Source: Deltaproteobacteria bacterium (GTDB taxonomy: Bacteria > Desulfobacterota > Binatia > UBA12015). From it: a DNA stretch of 5,575 nucleotides. Under the pieces are notes generated by a model, which worked only from the letters and a program-made list of their open reading frames with translations, made no database searches and was not told the DNA's origin. This document shows, in pieces, positions 1 to 5,575 of the stretch (position 1 is the stretch's first letter; the number at the start of each line of letters is the position of its first letter). The position numbers and the translations under genes were made by a program. The stretch spans positions 2,356 to 7,930 of the forward strand of contig DLYX01000320.1 of assembly GCA_003447545.1 (NCBI GenBank), given 5' to 3'.

Positions 1-803
1 AGCGCTGCATGCGCCCAGCGGCAGATCGGATAAGGCTTGATATAGTTCTGCTCGATCGTCCAGACCTCGCCCAGATCAGCCCAGAACTGCGCCGCATCTT
101 CGTTCTCCACAGTAATTGCCGGAGCGCCAGTGAACCCGTCCTTCGCCATGAGCGCGGCCATTGATCCCACCAGAGCCCCCATGCCCGAGCCGTCATGCAG
201 CATGGTCGGGTTGGCAATCTCGCGCATCATCTGGCTGCGGGGTCCGTGATACTCTGCAATGCCAAAAGCCTGACGAAGCTGATCTGGGTTTGCGTCCCCA
301 AGGCGGCACCCGATTGCTGCAACCCCCAAGGCATTCCATGCCCCCGAGGTATGGTAGTCGCTGACGGAAGTATGCAGTGCGAAGGCGGCCCGTGCCGCGA
401 TCTCGTAAGCCACAACCAGCACCTTTAGGGCATCCCGCGCCGAAAGCTCTGGCCTGTTTTCCGCAAAGGCGAACAATGCAGGCACCACGGCGCAGCCGAT
501 GTGACCCTTGGTTTGGTTGAGCCCGTCATGCGCATCAAGATTGTCAATCTGAGTGGCCGTGGCAAAGGCTGCCCCCGGGATCGAAGCGCAACGGCCATCG
601 AACATCATGTGGGCTGCGTGTTCGGGCGCACCGGCTCCGTGAAAGGCAAAAACGTGATCGCGTGCGATACGACCGGCTGCAAGGCCTGCAGCACCTGCCG
701 CCACACCCACCGTGTCGATCAGAAGCGTCGCGGCCATGTCGAGCGTACTTTGCGGTATATCCCGACCCGAAAGAGCAAATTCGGCAATCCTGTCAAATCT
801 CAT
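1..803 (-). CDS. MmgE/PrpD family protein, N-terminal part (3' end outside window)
   Basis: An uninterrupted frame of 267 codons from the ATG at 803 to the window edge encodes the N-terminal all-helical domain of the MmgE/PrpD family (usually 440-480 residues). Visible features are LLIDTVGVAAGA at 27-38, the acidic cluster DNLDAHDG at 87-94, KGHIGCAVVPA at 99-109, YHTSGAWNALGVAA at 150-163, AFGIAEYHGPRSQMM at 179-193, TMLHDGSGMGALVG at 200-213, FTGAPA at 224-229 and KPYPICRWAHA at 256-266. These fit Asp, His and Lys-Pro-Tyr active-site positions of the family, for example Asp93, His101, His151, Lys256 and His265. Family members include 2-methylcitrate dehydratase, cis-aconitate decarboxylase and iminodisuccinate epimerase; no 2-methylcitrate cycle gene is nearby, so prpD is not assigned. 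The start has AAAGGAAA eight bases upstream and overlaps the isomerase stop as ATGA. A lysine I expect in the TMxKDG-like segment is His203 here. About 40% of the protein is missing. Confidence 0.9.
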   Translation of the reverse strand, partial: MRFDRIAEFALSGRDIPQSTLDMAATLLIDTVGVAAGAAGLAAGRIARDHVFAFHGAGAPEHAAHMMFDGRCASIPGAAFATATQIDNLDAHDGLNQTKGHIGCAVVPALFAFAENRPELSARDALKVLVVAYEIAARAAFALHTSVSDYHTSGAWNALGVAAIGCRLGDANPDQLRQAFGIAEYHGPRSQMMREIANPTMLHDGSGMGALVGSMAALMAKDGFTGAPAITVENEDAAQFWADLGEVWTIEQNYIKPYPICRWAHAA

Positions 804-1543
804 AGACGTTTCCTTTCCAGAAGCTGTCCGAACCCCGTCATGGGTTGCCCGATACCGGCCAGTTGCATGGCCTGAAACATCATCGCCTGGTTTGAGCTGA
901 TCAACGGCTTGCCCACGGCCTGCTCAAGCCGCGCGATGGTCTCGACGCTGCGCATATCTGTGCAGGACAGGACCAGCACCTCAGCTTCAGGATGATCGGC
1001 GGCAAGACCCAGATCATACACGGCTTGCGGGTCCAATTCGCCCTGTCCATAATTATCCAGCGCATCGCCCACCTCGGAGCGAGCCACTGTTTCGACACCG
1101 GTTTCAGCCAGGAAATCGATGGCCATATTATTGATCGCGGATACATAAGGCGAGGCAAAGCCGATACGCTTTGCCCCAAGAAACTCAAGCGCATTAACCA
1201 GAGCCCCTGCGGCGGTAACGGTTTCGGCTGCGCCTTGCGCATTGATCCGTTCGGCGAGCGCACGGTCAAAGTCAAATCCGTGGGTAAGCGTGGCCGAGGT
1301 GCAGCCATACAAGATCACGTCCGGACGCACGCCCTGAAGCAGGTGCAAGGGTTCGGAAAGATCAGCCGCACCCAGCCCGTGCATCTGGTCGGCATCGGGT
1401 ATTTCATCCTGATCATAGCCCCCCATGCGGGCGAAATGCAGGGATACACCGTCGGGTCGCAAGAGAACCATATCGGGTTCAAGGTTGGTGTTTGTGAAGG
1501 GTACGAGAATGCCGAAACGCCTCCGTCCGCGTGATTGTGTCAT
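800..1543 (-). CDS. Asp/Glu racemase superfamily enzyme, maleate isomerase/arylmalonate decarboxylase type
   Basis: This 247-residue enzyme carries the two catalytic cysteines of the Asp/Glu/hydantoin racemase superfamily: Cys81 in YGCTSAT (79-85) and Cys194 in LSCTDMR (192-198). The N-terminal GILVPFTNTNLEPDM (11-25) resembles the SNTxxEP stretch of maleate cis-trans isomerases, and FASPY (129-133) and SSNQAM (216-221) also fit that subgroup. Characterised relatives isomerise maleate to fumarate, decarboxylate arylmalonates, or act in ectoine use (EutA); the true hydantoin and aspartate racemases are more distant. The substrate cannot be assigned from sequence alone. The ATG at 1543 is preferred over a TTG at 1564 because it makes the ATGA overlap with the aminotransferase stop and has GGGAGG six bases upstream. 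The longer form would add seven residues (MGYGRKG) that lie inside the aminotransferase gene. The stop overlaps the MmgE/PrpD start. Confidence 0.88.
   Translation of the reverse strand: MTQSRGRRRFGILVPFTNTNLEPDMVLLRPDGVSLHFARMGGYDQDEIPDADQMHGLGAADLSEPLHLLQGVRPDVILYGCTSATLTHGFDFDRALAERINAQGAAETVTAAGALVNALEFLGAKRIGFASPYVSAINNMAIDFLAETGVETVARSEVGDALDNYGQGELDPQAVYDLGLAADHPEAEVLVLSCTDMRSVETIARLEQAVGKPLISSNQAMMFQAMQLAGIGQPMTGFGQLLERKRL
810..817 (-). promoter_or_regulatory. Ribosome binding site of the MmgE/PrpD gene
   Basis: The minus strand reads GAAAGGAAA before ACGTCT and the ATG at 803. The AAGGA core lies about seven to eight bases from the start codon, inside the end of the isomerase/racemase gene. 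It supports the ATG at 803 as the true start of a gene whose far end is outside the window. Confidence 0.65.
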
Positions 1544-2622
1544 GCCTTTCCTCCCATAGCCCAATGTTCCAAAAGACTTGCCGCAAAATTGAGCTCTTCT
1601 GCCGTCCCGACTGTAACACGCAGGCAGTCGGACAGCCCGGCACCGCTTTGTGCACGCGTAACCACGCCTTCTGCGCGCAAGGCCGCATCCGCCTGCTGTG
1701 CCGCCCGGGCATCGTCAAAGCGGATCAGCGCGAAATTTGTAAAGCTTTCAGCCACGTCAAATCCTGCCTCGCGCAAGCGGTGCAAAAACCCGTCGCGCAG
1801 GCGGGCGGTTATTGCGCAGGTCTCGCGCATGTAGGCCTGATCCGACAGGGCTGCTGCCGCAGCGGCCTGCCCGGCAGCTGAGATATTGTTTGGGTTCATT
1901 ACCTTGCGAACCTCACCGGCAATGCTCTCGGGGAACAGCCCCCAGCCAACCCGCATTCCGGCCAGTCCATAGGCCTTGGAGAACGTGCGCAGGATCACCG
2001 TGTCGCCACGCCCGACTAGATCAAACACGGGCTCGCCCAGATGGTCGGCGAACTCGCCATAGGCTTCGTCGACGACCAGCAAGATATCCCCACGCAGCCC
2101 TTCACGTAGGCGAACAAGCTCGGCACGCGGGATGCGGGTGCCGGTGGGGTTGCCTGGATTGGCGATGAAGACGATGCGGGTATCCGGCTGGACCGCAGCA
2201 AGTAGGGCATCGACCGAAGCGGTCACACCTTCCTCGGGCGCGGCATCGTAGCGCGCCCGCGTCAGCTCAGTGGCGGTTAGGAAAAACGGATAGGCATGGG
2301 CCGGTGCGAGAACCGCGCCTTGCTCATCGCAATAAGTTTGCGTCAGGCAGGCAATCAGCTCCATCGACCCATTGCCACAAAGGATGGCCGAGGCCGGAAT
2401 GCGATGCAGCGCGGCCAGTTCATTGCGCAACCCAGCCCACTCCGGATCGGGGTAGAGATGCGCGTTCGCCACGGCGTTGGCCACGGCGTCGTCCACCTGT
2501 GGGCTTGGCCGGCGCAGGCTTTCATTCTGCGACAGCGAGATAAGGCGCTTGCCCGCGGGCGCATTCAGTTCGGCGAGCGCATAAGGCGACATTGCCACGA
2601 CATGAGGGGTGGGTCTGATCAT
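1540..2622 (-). CDS. PLP-dependent aminotransferase, class I/II, histidinol-phosphate aminotransferase-like
   Basis: This is a fold-type I aminotransferase of 360 residues, the normal size for the HisC group. Recognisable elements are YPDP at 57-60, the cofactor-phosphate segment GNGSMELI at 83-90, ANPGNPTG at 154-161 (Asn158 would contact the PLP ring), VVDEAYGEF at 183-191 (Asp185 pairs with the pyridine nitrogen, Tyr188 with O3'), and TFSKAYGLAGMRVGWG at 213-228 with Schiff-base Lys216 and Arg224. LRVTVGT at 334-340 carries the substrate-carboxylate Arg335. The catalytic set is intact. The N-terminal HisC signature (NENPxGPSP-like) is degenerate: NESLRRPSP at 33-41. No other histidine gene is present, so histidinol phosphate is an unlikely main substrate; an amino acid made or consumed in this operon is more likely. 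The start at 2622 was chosen because it gives the ATGA overlap with hyuB. Its ribosome site is weak (GGGGTTGAG), which suggests translational coupling. The stop overlaps the next gene. Confidence 0.92.
   Translation of the reverse strand: MIRPTPHVVAMSPYALAELNAPAGKRLISLSQNESLRRPSPQVDDAVANAVANAHLYPDPEWAGLRNELAALHRIPASAILCGNGSMELIACLTQTYCDEQGAVLAPAHAYPFFLTATELTRARYDAAPEEGVTASVDALLAAVQPDTRIVFIANPGNPTGTRIPRAELVRLREGLRGDILLVVDEAYGEFADHLGEPVFDLVGRGDTVILRTFSKAYGLAGMRVGWGLFPESIAGEVRKVMNPNNISAAGQAAAAAALSDQAYMRETCAITARLRDGFLHRLREAGFDVAESFTNFALIRFDDARAAQQADAALRAEGVVTRAQSGAGLSDCLRVTVGTAEELNFAASLLEHWAMGGKA
1550..1555 (-). promoter_or_regulatory. Ribosome binding site deciding the isomerase/racemase start
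   Basis: GGGAGG on the minus strand sits six bases before the ATG at 1543, near-ideal spacing, inside the last codons of the aminotransferase gene. The upstream TTG at 1564 lies before this site and would not be served by it, which supports the shorter 247-residue protein. Confidence 0.75.
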
Positions 2623-2633
2623 GGCTCAACCCC
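2619..2633 (-). promoter_or_regulatory. hyuB/aminotransferase coupling junction with weak ribosome site
   Basis: The minus strand reads GGGGTTGAGCCATGA. The hyuB stop (TGA, 2621-2619) overlaps the aminotransferase start (ATG, 2622-2620). Only GGGG 8-11 bases upstream and GAG very close to the start resemble a Shine-Dalgarno site, so initiation probably depends on ribosomes finishing hyuB. This is inferred from the arrangement. Confidence 0.5.
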
Positions 2634-4268
2634 ATAGATTTCGCGGGCGGTCTCGGGGCTGATCAGCCCTTCCTGAAGGTCGCGCCTGATGTCCTTGCGG
2701 CTTCGCTCTTGCGGCAAACCGAAGCCCGCGCCGCCCGGGGTTTCGAAGATCAGTGTTTCTCCGGCTTTCACGCGGACCTCTCCTTTGCCCGGCAGGTCGG
2801 ATCCGTAATCGCCGATGCGAATACGCCCCGCCGCCCCATTGCCCCCGCCATAGCGGCCACGTGCAGGGTTCAGAACCCGCTCGACCGAAAGGAACAGCAT
2901 GAAATCTTCATGTTTCGAGGAGCGCATCTCGATATGCTGCCCCAACCCGCCGCGCTGTCGCCCGGCGCCGCCGCTGTCGGGCTTGAGCTCGCGCCGCGTT
3001 ATCAGTACCGGTGCCACCGCTTCGGTGGTTTCCACCTGTGATCCCCAGACACCGGACGGGAACGCCGTGGCCGAAAGCCCGTCCAGACCGGGCCGCGCAC
3101 CGGTGCCACCGGAAAAAACCAGTTCCAGCGCGAATTGTTCATCCCCGCGCGACACAGCTTCGGGCACATGGCGCAGCGGCAGGTCGTACATGCAGGACGA
3201 GCCCTCGGCAGGAACCTTGTCGGGCAGAACCTGCGCAAGACAACCATAGACCAGATCGGGGGTCATTTGCCCCAGCGTATGGCGCATGGCCACCGGCGCC
3301 GGGGGCTGGGCGTTCAGGATGCAATCCTTCGGACCGGTGACGCGGAAAGGAGAAAGCGAGCCAGCGTTATTTGGAATATCCGGGCCGATGATGCAGCGAA
3401 GGGCAAACACCGAATAGGCAGTGGCATAGTTCAAGGGTACGTTGATGCCCTTATTCGACAGGCCCGAAGTGCCGTCGAAATCCAGCGTGATGTGATCCTC
3501 GGCAATCGTCAGGGCGGCGTGCAGGTCGATCTCCTGCTCATATCCGTCCACTGTCAGTACATTACGCCATGTCCCTTTGGGTAGCTCCGCGATGGCGTCA
3601 AGCGTGCCGCGATAGGAGGTGTCGATGATGTAGTCGGCCAGCTTGTCCAGATGGTCGATGCCGAATTCTTCCATCATACCCGCAAGCCGTTTTGCCCCGT
3701 TTTCGCAGCAGGCGATCAGCGCATAGATATCGCCTTCGTTGGCGATGGGTTCGCGTGAGTTGGCTTTGACGATCTCCATCAGAAGCGTGTTCAGCGCGCC
3801 CGCGTCCATCAGCTTGCAGGAAGGGATCAGCAGCCCTTCGTCATAGATATCTGCGCCTTCGGGGCCCATGCCCAACCCGCCCAGATCAACCAGATGCGAG
3901 GTGCAGGAGGTAAAGCCGACCACGTGATCTTTGTGGAACACCGGCATCATCAACAGGAAATCATTCAGATGCCCCGAGGCGATCCACGGATCGTTGGTCA
4001 TGTAGATGTCGCCGGGCTTCATGTCCTGAATCTCGAAGTCCCCGCGCAGGGTCTTCACCGCTTCGGCCATGGTGTTGATATGTCCCGGCGTGCCGGTCAC
4101 GGCCTGCGCCAGCATCCGGCCTTTAAGGTCGAAAATACCTGCCGAGATATCCCCGCATTCACGCACGATTGGAGAAAAGGCAGCGCGGATCAGCGCTTGG
4201 CCCTGTTCCTCGACCACGGCCAGAAGCCGGTTCCACATGACCTGCAATCGTGTGTCTGTCATTTTCAT
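2619..4268 (-). CDS. hyuB: HyuB-type hydantoinase/oxoprolinase subunit
   Basis: This is the partner subunit of HyuA, expected to form the heteromeric ATP-dependent enzyme that hydrolyses a cyclic amide or carboxylates a ketone. Its 549 residues fit the usual family length (about 520-590). Motifs in order are GDISAGIFD at 39-47, GTPGHINTMAEAV at 59-71, GDIYMTNDPW at 86-95 followed by GHLND at 99-103, TSHLVDLGG at 123-131, EGLLIPSCKL at 144-153, PNNAGSLSPF at 299-308, SGGTGARPGLDG at 386-397, DSGGAGRQRGGLGQ at 431-444, GRYGGGNGAAG at 471-481 and the C-terminal ETPGGAGFG at 509-517. The ATG at 4268 overlaps the hyuA stop as ATGA and has GGAGG seven bases upstream. An ATG two codons later (4262) has GGAG at a similar distance and is an equally possible start, changing the protein by two residues. 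TSHLVD replaces the HHAD-type metal or active-site segment typical of oxoprolinase-like members. The stop overlaps the aminotransferase start. Confidence 0.94.
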   Translation of the reverse strand: MKMTDTRLQVMWNRLLAVVEEQGQALIRAAFSPIVRECGDISAGIFDLKGRMLAQAVTGTPGHINTMAEAVKTLRGDFEIQDMKPGDIYMTNDPWIASGHLNDFLLMMPVFHKDHVVGFTSCTSHLVDLGGLGMGPEGADIYDEGLLIPSCKLMDAGALNTLLMEIVKANSREPIANEGDIYALIACCENGAKRLAGMMEEFGIDHLDKLADYIIDTSYRGTLDAIAELPKGTWRNVLTVDGYEQEIDLHAALTIAEDHITLDFDGTSGLSNKGINVPLNYATAYSVFALRCIIGPDIPNNAGSLSPFRVTGPKDCILNAQPPAPVAMRHTLGQMTPDLVYGCLAQVLPDKVPAEGSSCMYDLPLRHVPEAVSRGDEQFALELVFSGGTGARPGLDGLSATAFPSGVWGSQVETTEAVAPVLITRRELKPDSGGAGRQRGGLGQHIEMRSSKHEDFMLFLSVERVLNPARGRYGGGNGAAGRIRIGDYGSDLPGKGEVRVKAGETLIFETPGGAGFGLPQERSRKDIRRDLQEGLISPETAREIYGVEP

Positions 4269-5575
4269 TCTCCCCCCTCCCGATTGCGGTTGAGCCAGAT
4301 ATTGCCGCCGCCATCCACATTGGCCGAGAAATCGGCGCTGACGAAGGTGGTGGTCTGCGGCTCGATGATCAGGGCGGGGCCTGAAAGGTGATCGCCTGGG
4401 CGCAGCGCAGCGCGGTCATGGCTCTCCGCCTCGCGCCACGCGCCGGTAACATCGCACAGGATAGAGCGGTGCCCGTTGGGCTTTACGCTCTGTCTTGTGG
4501 AAGGTTCGGGATAGTGCTCCAAGGCGCGTGGCTCAGAGGACACCTCAAGCGCCCAGTTCAGGATTTCGATGGTCATGCCCGGCACCGCGCGGCTGAACTG
4601 GCGACTGTATTCCTCTTCAAAGGTCCGGCGCAACGCGGGGATGTCATCCTCCTCCAACGCACGGTCTGGTAGCGAAATTTCGATCTCGTGACCCTGCCCG
4701 TGATAGCGCATGAACGCCTGCCGCCTTTGTGTTAGCGCGCCCTCGGGTGCACCTGCCCGCACAACTGAAAGGGCCTCGTCGTTCATCTCGTCAAAAAAGG
4801 CGTTGAGCCCGTCGCGATCAAGCGCCTCGAGCGTGGCATAGCGCGAGCGGATGATTTCGAACGAGACCGGTGCGAACAGGAACCCTACCGCTGAGCCGAC
4901 GCCGGGATCGCGCGGGATAAGGATGCGGTCGACCTGCGAACGCCGCGCCACCCGGGTTGCGTGCAGAGGGCCGTTGCCGCCAAAAGCAATCATCAGGCGT
5001 GCCCCCAGATCCTTGCCAGATTCCACGGCATGCATCCGGCCCGCGCTTGCCATGTTCTCGTCAACGATCTCGCTGATCCCATGCGCCGACTGCGCCGCAT
5101 CAAGCCCCAAAGCCTGCCCGACACCTTGTTCAAGTGCCACTTGCGCTGCCTTCATGTCAATCGCCAGCCGCCCCTCGGCAAAGCGGCCAGGTTCTATCAG
5201 CCCTTGCATCACGTCGGCATCGGTCACGGTGGGTTCAGTGCCCCCCTTGGCAAAAGTCGCGGGTCCGGGTTCCGAGCCCGCGCTTTCCGGCCCGACCAGC
5301 AAACGGCCCAGCCGGTCCACATGCGCGATGGAGCCGCCACCGGCACCGATCTCAATCATTTCGATCACAGGGATGCGCACCGGCATGCCCGACCCCTTGA
5401 TGAACCGGGCCGCCCGCGCGATTTCAAATTTGCGAGCGCTTTGCGGACGGAAATGGTCGATCAGGCACAGCTTGGCGGTGGTGCCCCCCATGTCGAAACT
5501 CAGCACCTCGCGCTCGCCGGTCTCGGCCGCGATACGCGCCGCCAGAATGGCACCGCCTGCGGGGCCCGATTCCAC
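4265..5575 (-). CDS. hyuA: HyuA-type hydantoinase/oxoprolinase ATPase subunit, C-terminal part (5' end outside window)
   Basis: This is the ATP-binding subunit of the hydantoinase/5-oxoprolinase/acetone-acetophenone carboxylase superfamily, which phosphorylates an amide or carbonyl oxygen so that its HyuB partner can act; it is presumably cytoplasmic. The frame is open to the window edge. In visible-residue numbering it shows SGPAGG at 3-8, the second ASKHA nucleotide-binding signature DMGGTT at 28-33, IGAGGGSIAHVD at 76-87, GSEPGPA at 100-106, AFGGNGPLHA at 197-206, the stretch RDPGVGSAVGFLFAP at 222-236, HGQGHEIEI at 292-300 and the C-terminal GPALIIEPQTTT at 399-410. Family members are about 690 residues with SGPAGG near residue 270, so roughly the first 260-270 residues, including the N-terminal phosphate-1 motif, are missing. 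The GTG at the window edge is an internal Val codon, not a start. The stop overlaps hyuB by 4 bases. After DMGGTT the protein reads AKLCL rather than the STDV-like sequence common in oxoprolinases, so the substrate cannot be named. Confidence 0.93.
   Translation of the reverse strand: MESGPAGGAILAARIAAETGEREVLSFDMGGTTAKLCLIDHFRPQSARKFEIARAARFIKGSGMPVRIPVIEMIEIGAGGGSIAHVDRLGRLLVGPESAGSEPGPATFAKGGTEPTVTDADVMQGLIEPGRFAEGRLAIDMKAAQVALEQGVGQALGLDAAQSAHGISEIVDENMASAGRMHAVESGKDLGARLMIAFGGNGPLHATRVARRSQVDRILIPRDPGVGSAVGFLFAPVSFEIIRSRYATLEALDRDGLNAFFDEMNDEALSVVRAGAPEGALTQRRQAFMRYHGQGHEIEISLPDRALEEDDIPALRRTFEEEYSRQFSRAVPGMTIEILNWALEVSSEPRALEHYPEPSTRQSVKPNGHRSILCDVTGAWREAESHDRAALRPGDHLSGPALIIEPQTTTFVSADFSANVDGGGNIWLNRNREGGE
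4270..4281 (-). promoter_or_regulatory. Ribosome binding site of hyuB within the hyuA 3' end
   Basis: A purine-only stretch, GGGAGGGGGGAG on the minus strand, lies in the last codons of hyuA. It offers GGAGG seven bases before the ATG at 4268 and GGAG seven bases before the ATG at 4262, so it cannot decide between these two starts. The site supports re-initiation at the ATGA overlap and near-stoichiometric production of the two subunits. Confidence 0.7.

Noticed and set aside
1..803. Calling the MmgE/PrpD gene prpD (2-methylcitrate dehydratase)
   Set aside because: There is no methylcitrate synthase, methylisocitrate lyase or aconitase-like gene in the window, and the family covers several other activities.
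501..875. A 124-codon plus-strand open frame with several Cys/His residues, superficially zinc-finger-like
   Set aside because: It is the complement of the MmgE/PrpD gene start and the end of the isomerase gene; the Cys/His residues arise from complementing Ala/Gly/Met codons of the real genes.
992..1534. A 180-codon open frame on the plus strand
   Set aside because: It lies wholly antisense to the isomerase/racemase gene, which has clear family motifs; its translation shows no recognisable domain and it is explained by G+C-rich codon bias on the opposite strand.
800..1543. Ectoine degradation protein EutA
   Set aside because: It belongs to the same broad family, but none of the ectoine hydrolase, deacetylase or dehydratase genes that accompany eutA is present.
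1544..1564. An upstream TTG start adding seven residues to the isomerase/racemase
   Set aside because: It lies before the strong GGGAGG site and would overlap the aminotransferase by 25 bases, while the ATG at 1543 gives the ATGA overlap seen at every other junction.
1540..2622. Calling the aminotransferase hisC (histidine biosynthesis)
   Set aside because: No histidine gene is nearby and the N-terminal signature is degenerate; the context is catabolic. Family membership is kept but the symbol is withheld.
3894..4391. A 165-codon open frame on the plus strand across the hyuA/hyuB junction
   Set aside because: It is antisense to two well-supported genes, and its protein is His/Arg/Gly-rich in the way antisense frames of G+C-rich DNA are.
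5573..5575. GTG at the window edge as the start of a 436-residue protein
   Set aside because: The codon directly precedes SGPAGG, an internal HyuA motif normally near residue 270, so the gene continues beyond the window.

Overview
The window is a fragment of one tightly packed catabolic-type operon. All five genes read on the minus strand, so transcription runs from base 5575 towards base 1. The DNA is G+C-rich (about 60% by eye). The proteins look like those of a metabolically versatile alphaproteobacterium, most plausibly a Rhodobacterales/roseobacter-type organism. That placement is an inference from protein style and gene density; there is no rRNA or other phylogenetic marker here.

Layout in transcription order: (1) 5575-4265, the C-terminal ~436 residues of a HyuA-type hydantoinase/oxoprolinase ATPase subunit, whose N-terminus lies beyond the window; (2) 4268-2619, a complete HyuB-type partner subunit (549 aa); (3) 2622-1540, a complete PLP-dependent fold-type I aminotransferase of the HisC-like group (360 aa); (4) 1543-800, a complete two-cysteine Asp/Glu racemase-superfamily enzyme of the maleate isomerase/arylmalonate decarboxylase type (247 aa with the start chosen here); (5) 803-1, the N-terminal 267 residues of an MmgE/PrpD-family protein that runs off the left edge. 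Every one of the four junctions is the same 4-base ATGA start/stop overlap, so the window has no intergenic DNA, promoter or terminator. No RNA genes, mobile elements, repeats or CRISPR were seen.

How the genes might work together (inference): HyuA and HyuB form an ATP-dependent enzyme. Characterised relatives open cyclic amides (5-oxoproline, N-methylhydantoin, lactams) or carboxylate ketones. The aminotransferase, the cysteine-pair isomerase/racemase/decarboxylase and the MmgE/PrpD enzyme (a family of hydro-lyases, decarboxylases and at least one epimerase) could then process the resulting amino or dicarboxylic acid. The set does not match any named pathway I recognise (not histidine biosynthesis, not the 2-methylcitrate cycle, not ectoine or nicotinate degradation). 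The substrate is unknown. The most interesting aspect is this gene combination, together with departures from consensus motifs in HyuA, HyuB, the HisC-like enzyme and the PrpD-like enzyme.
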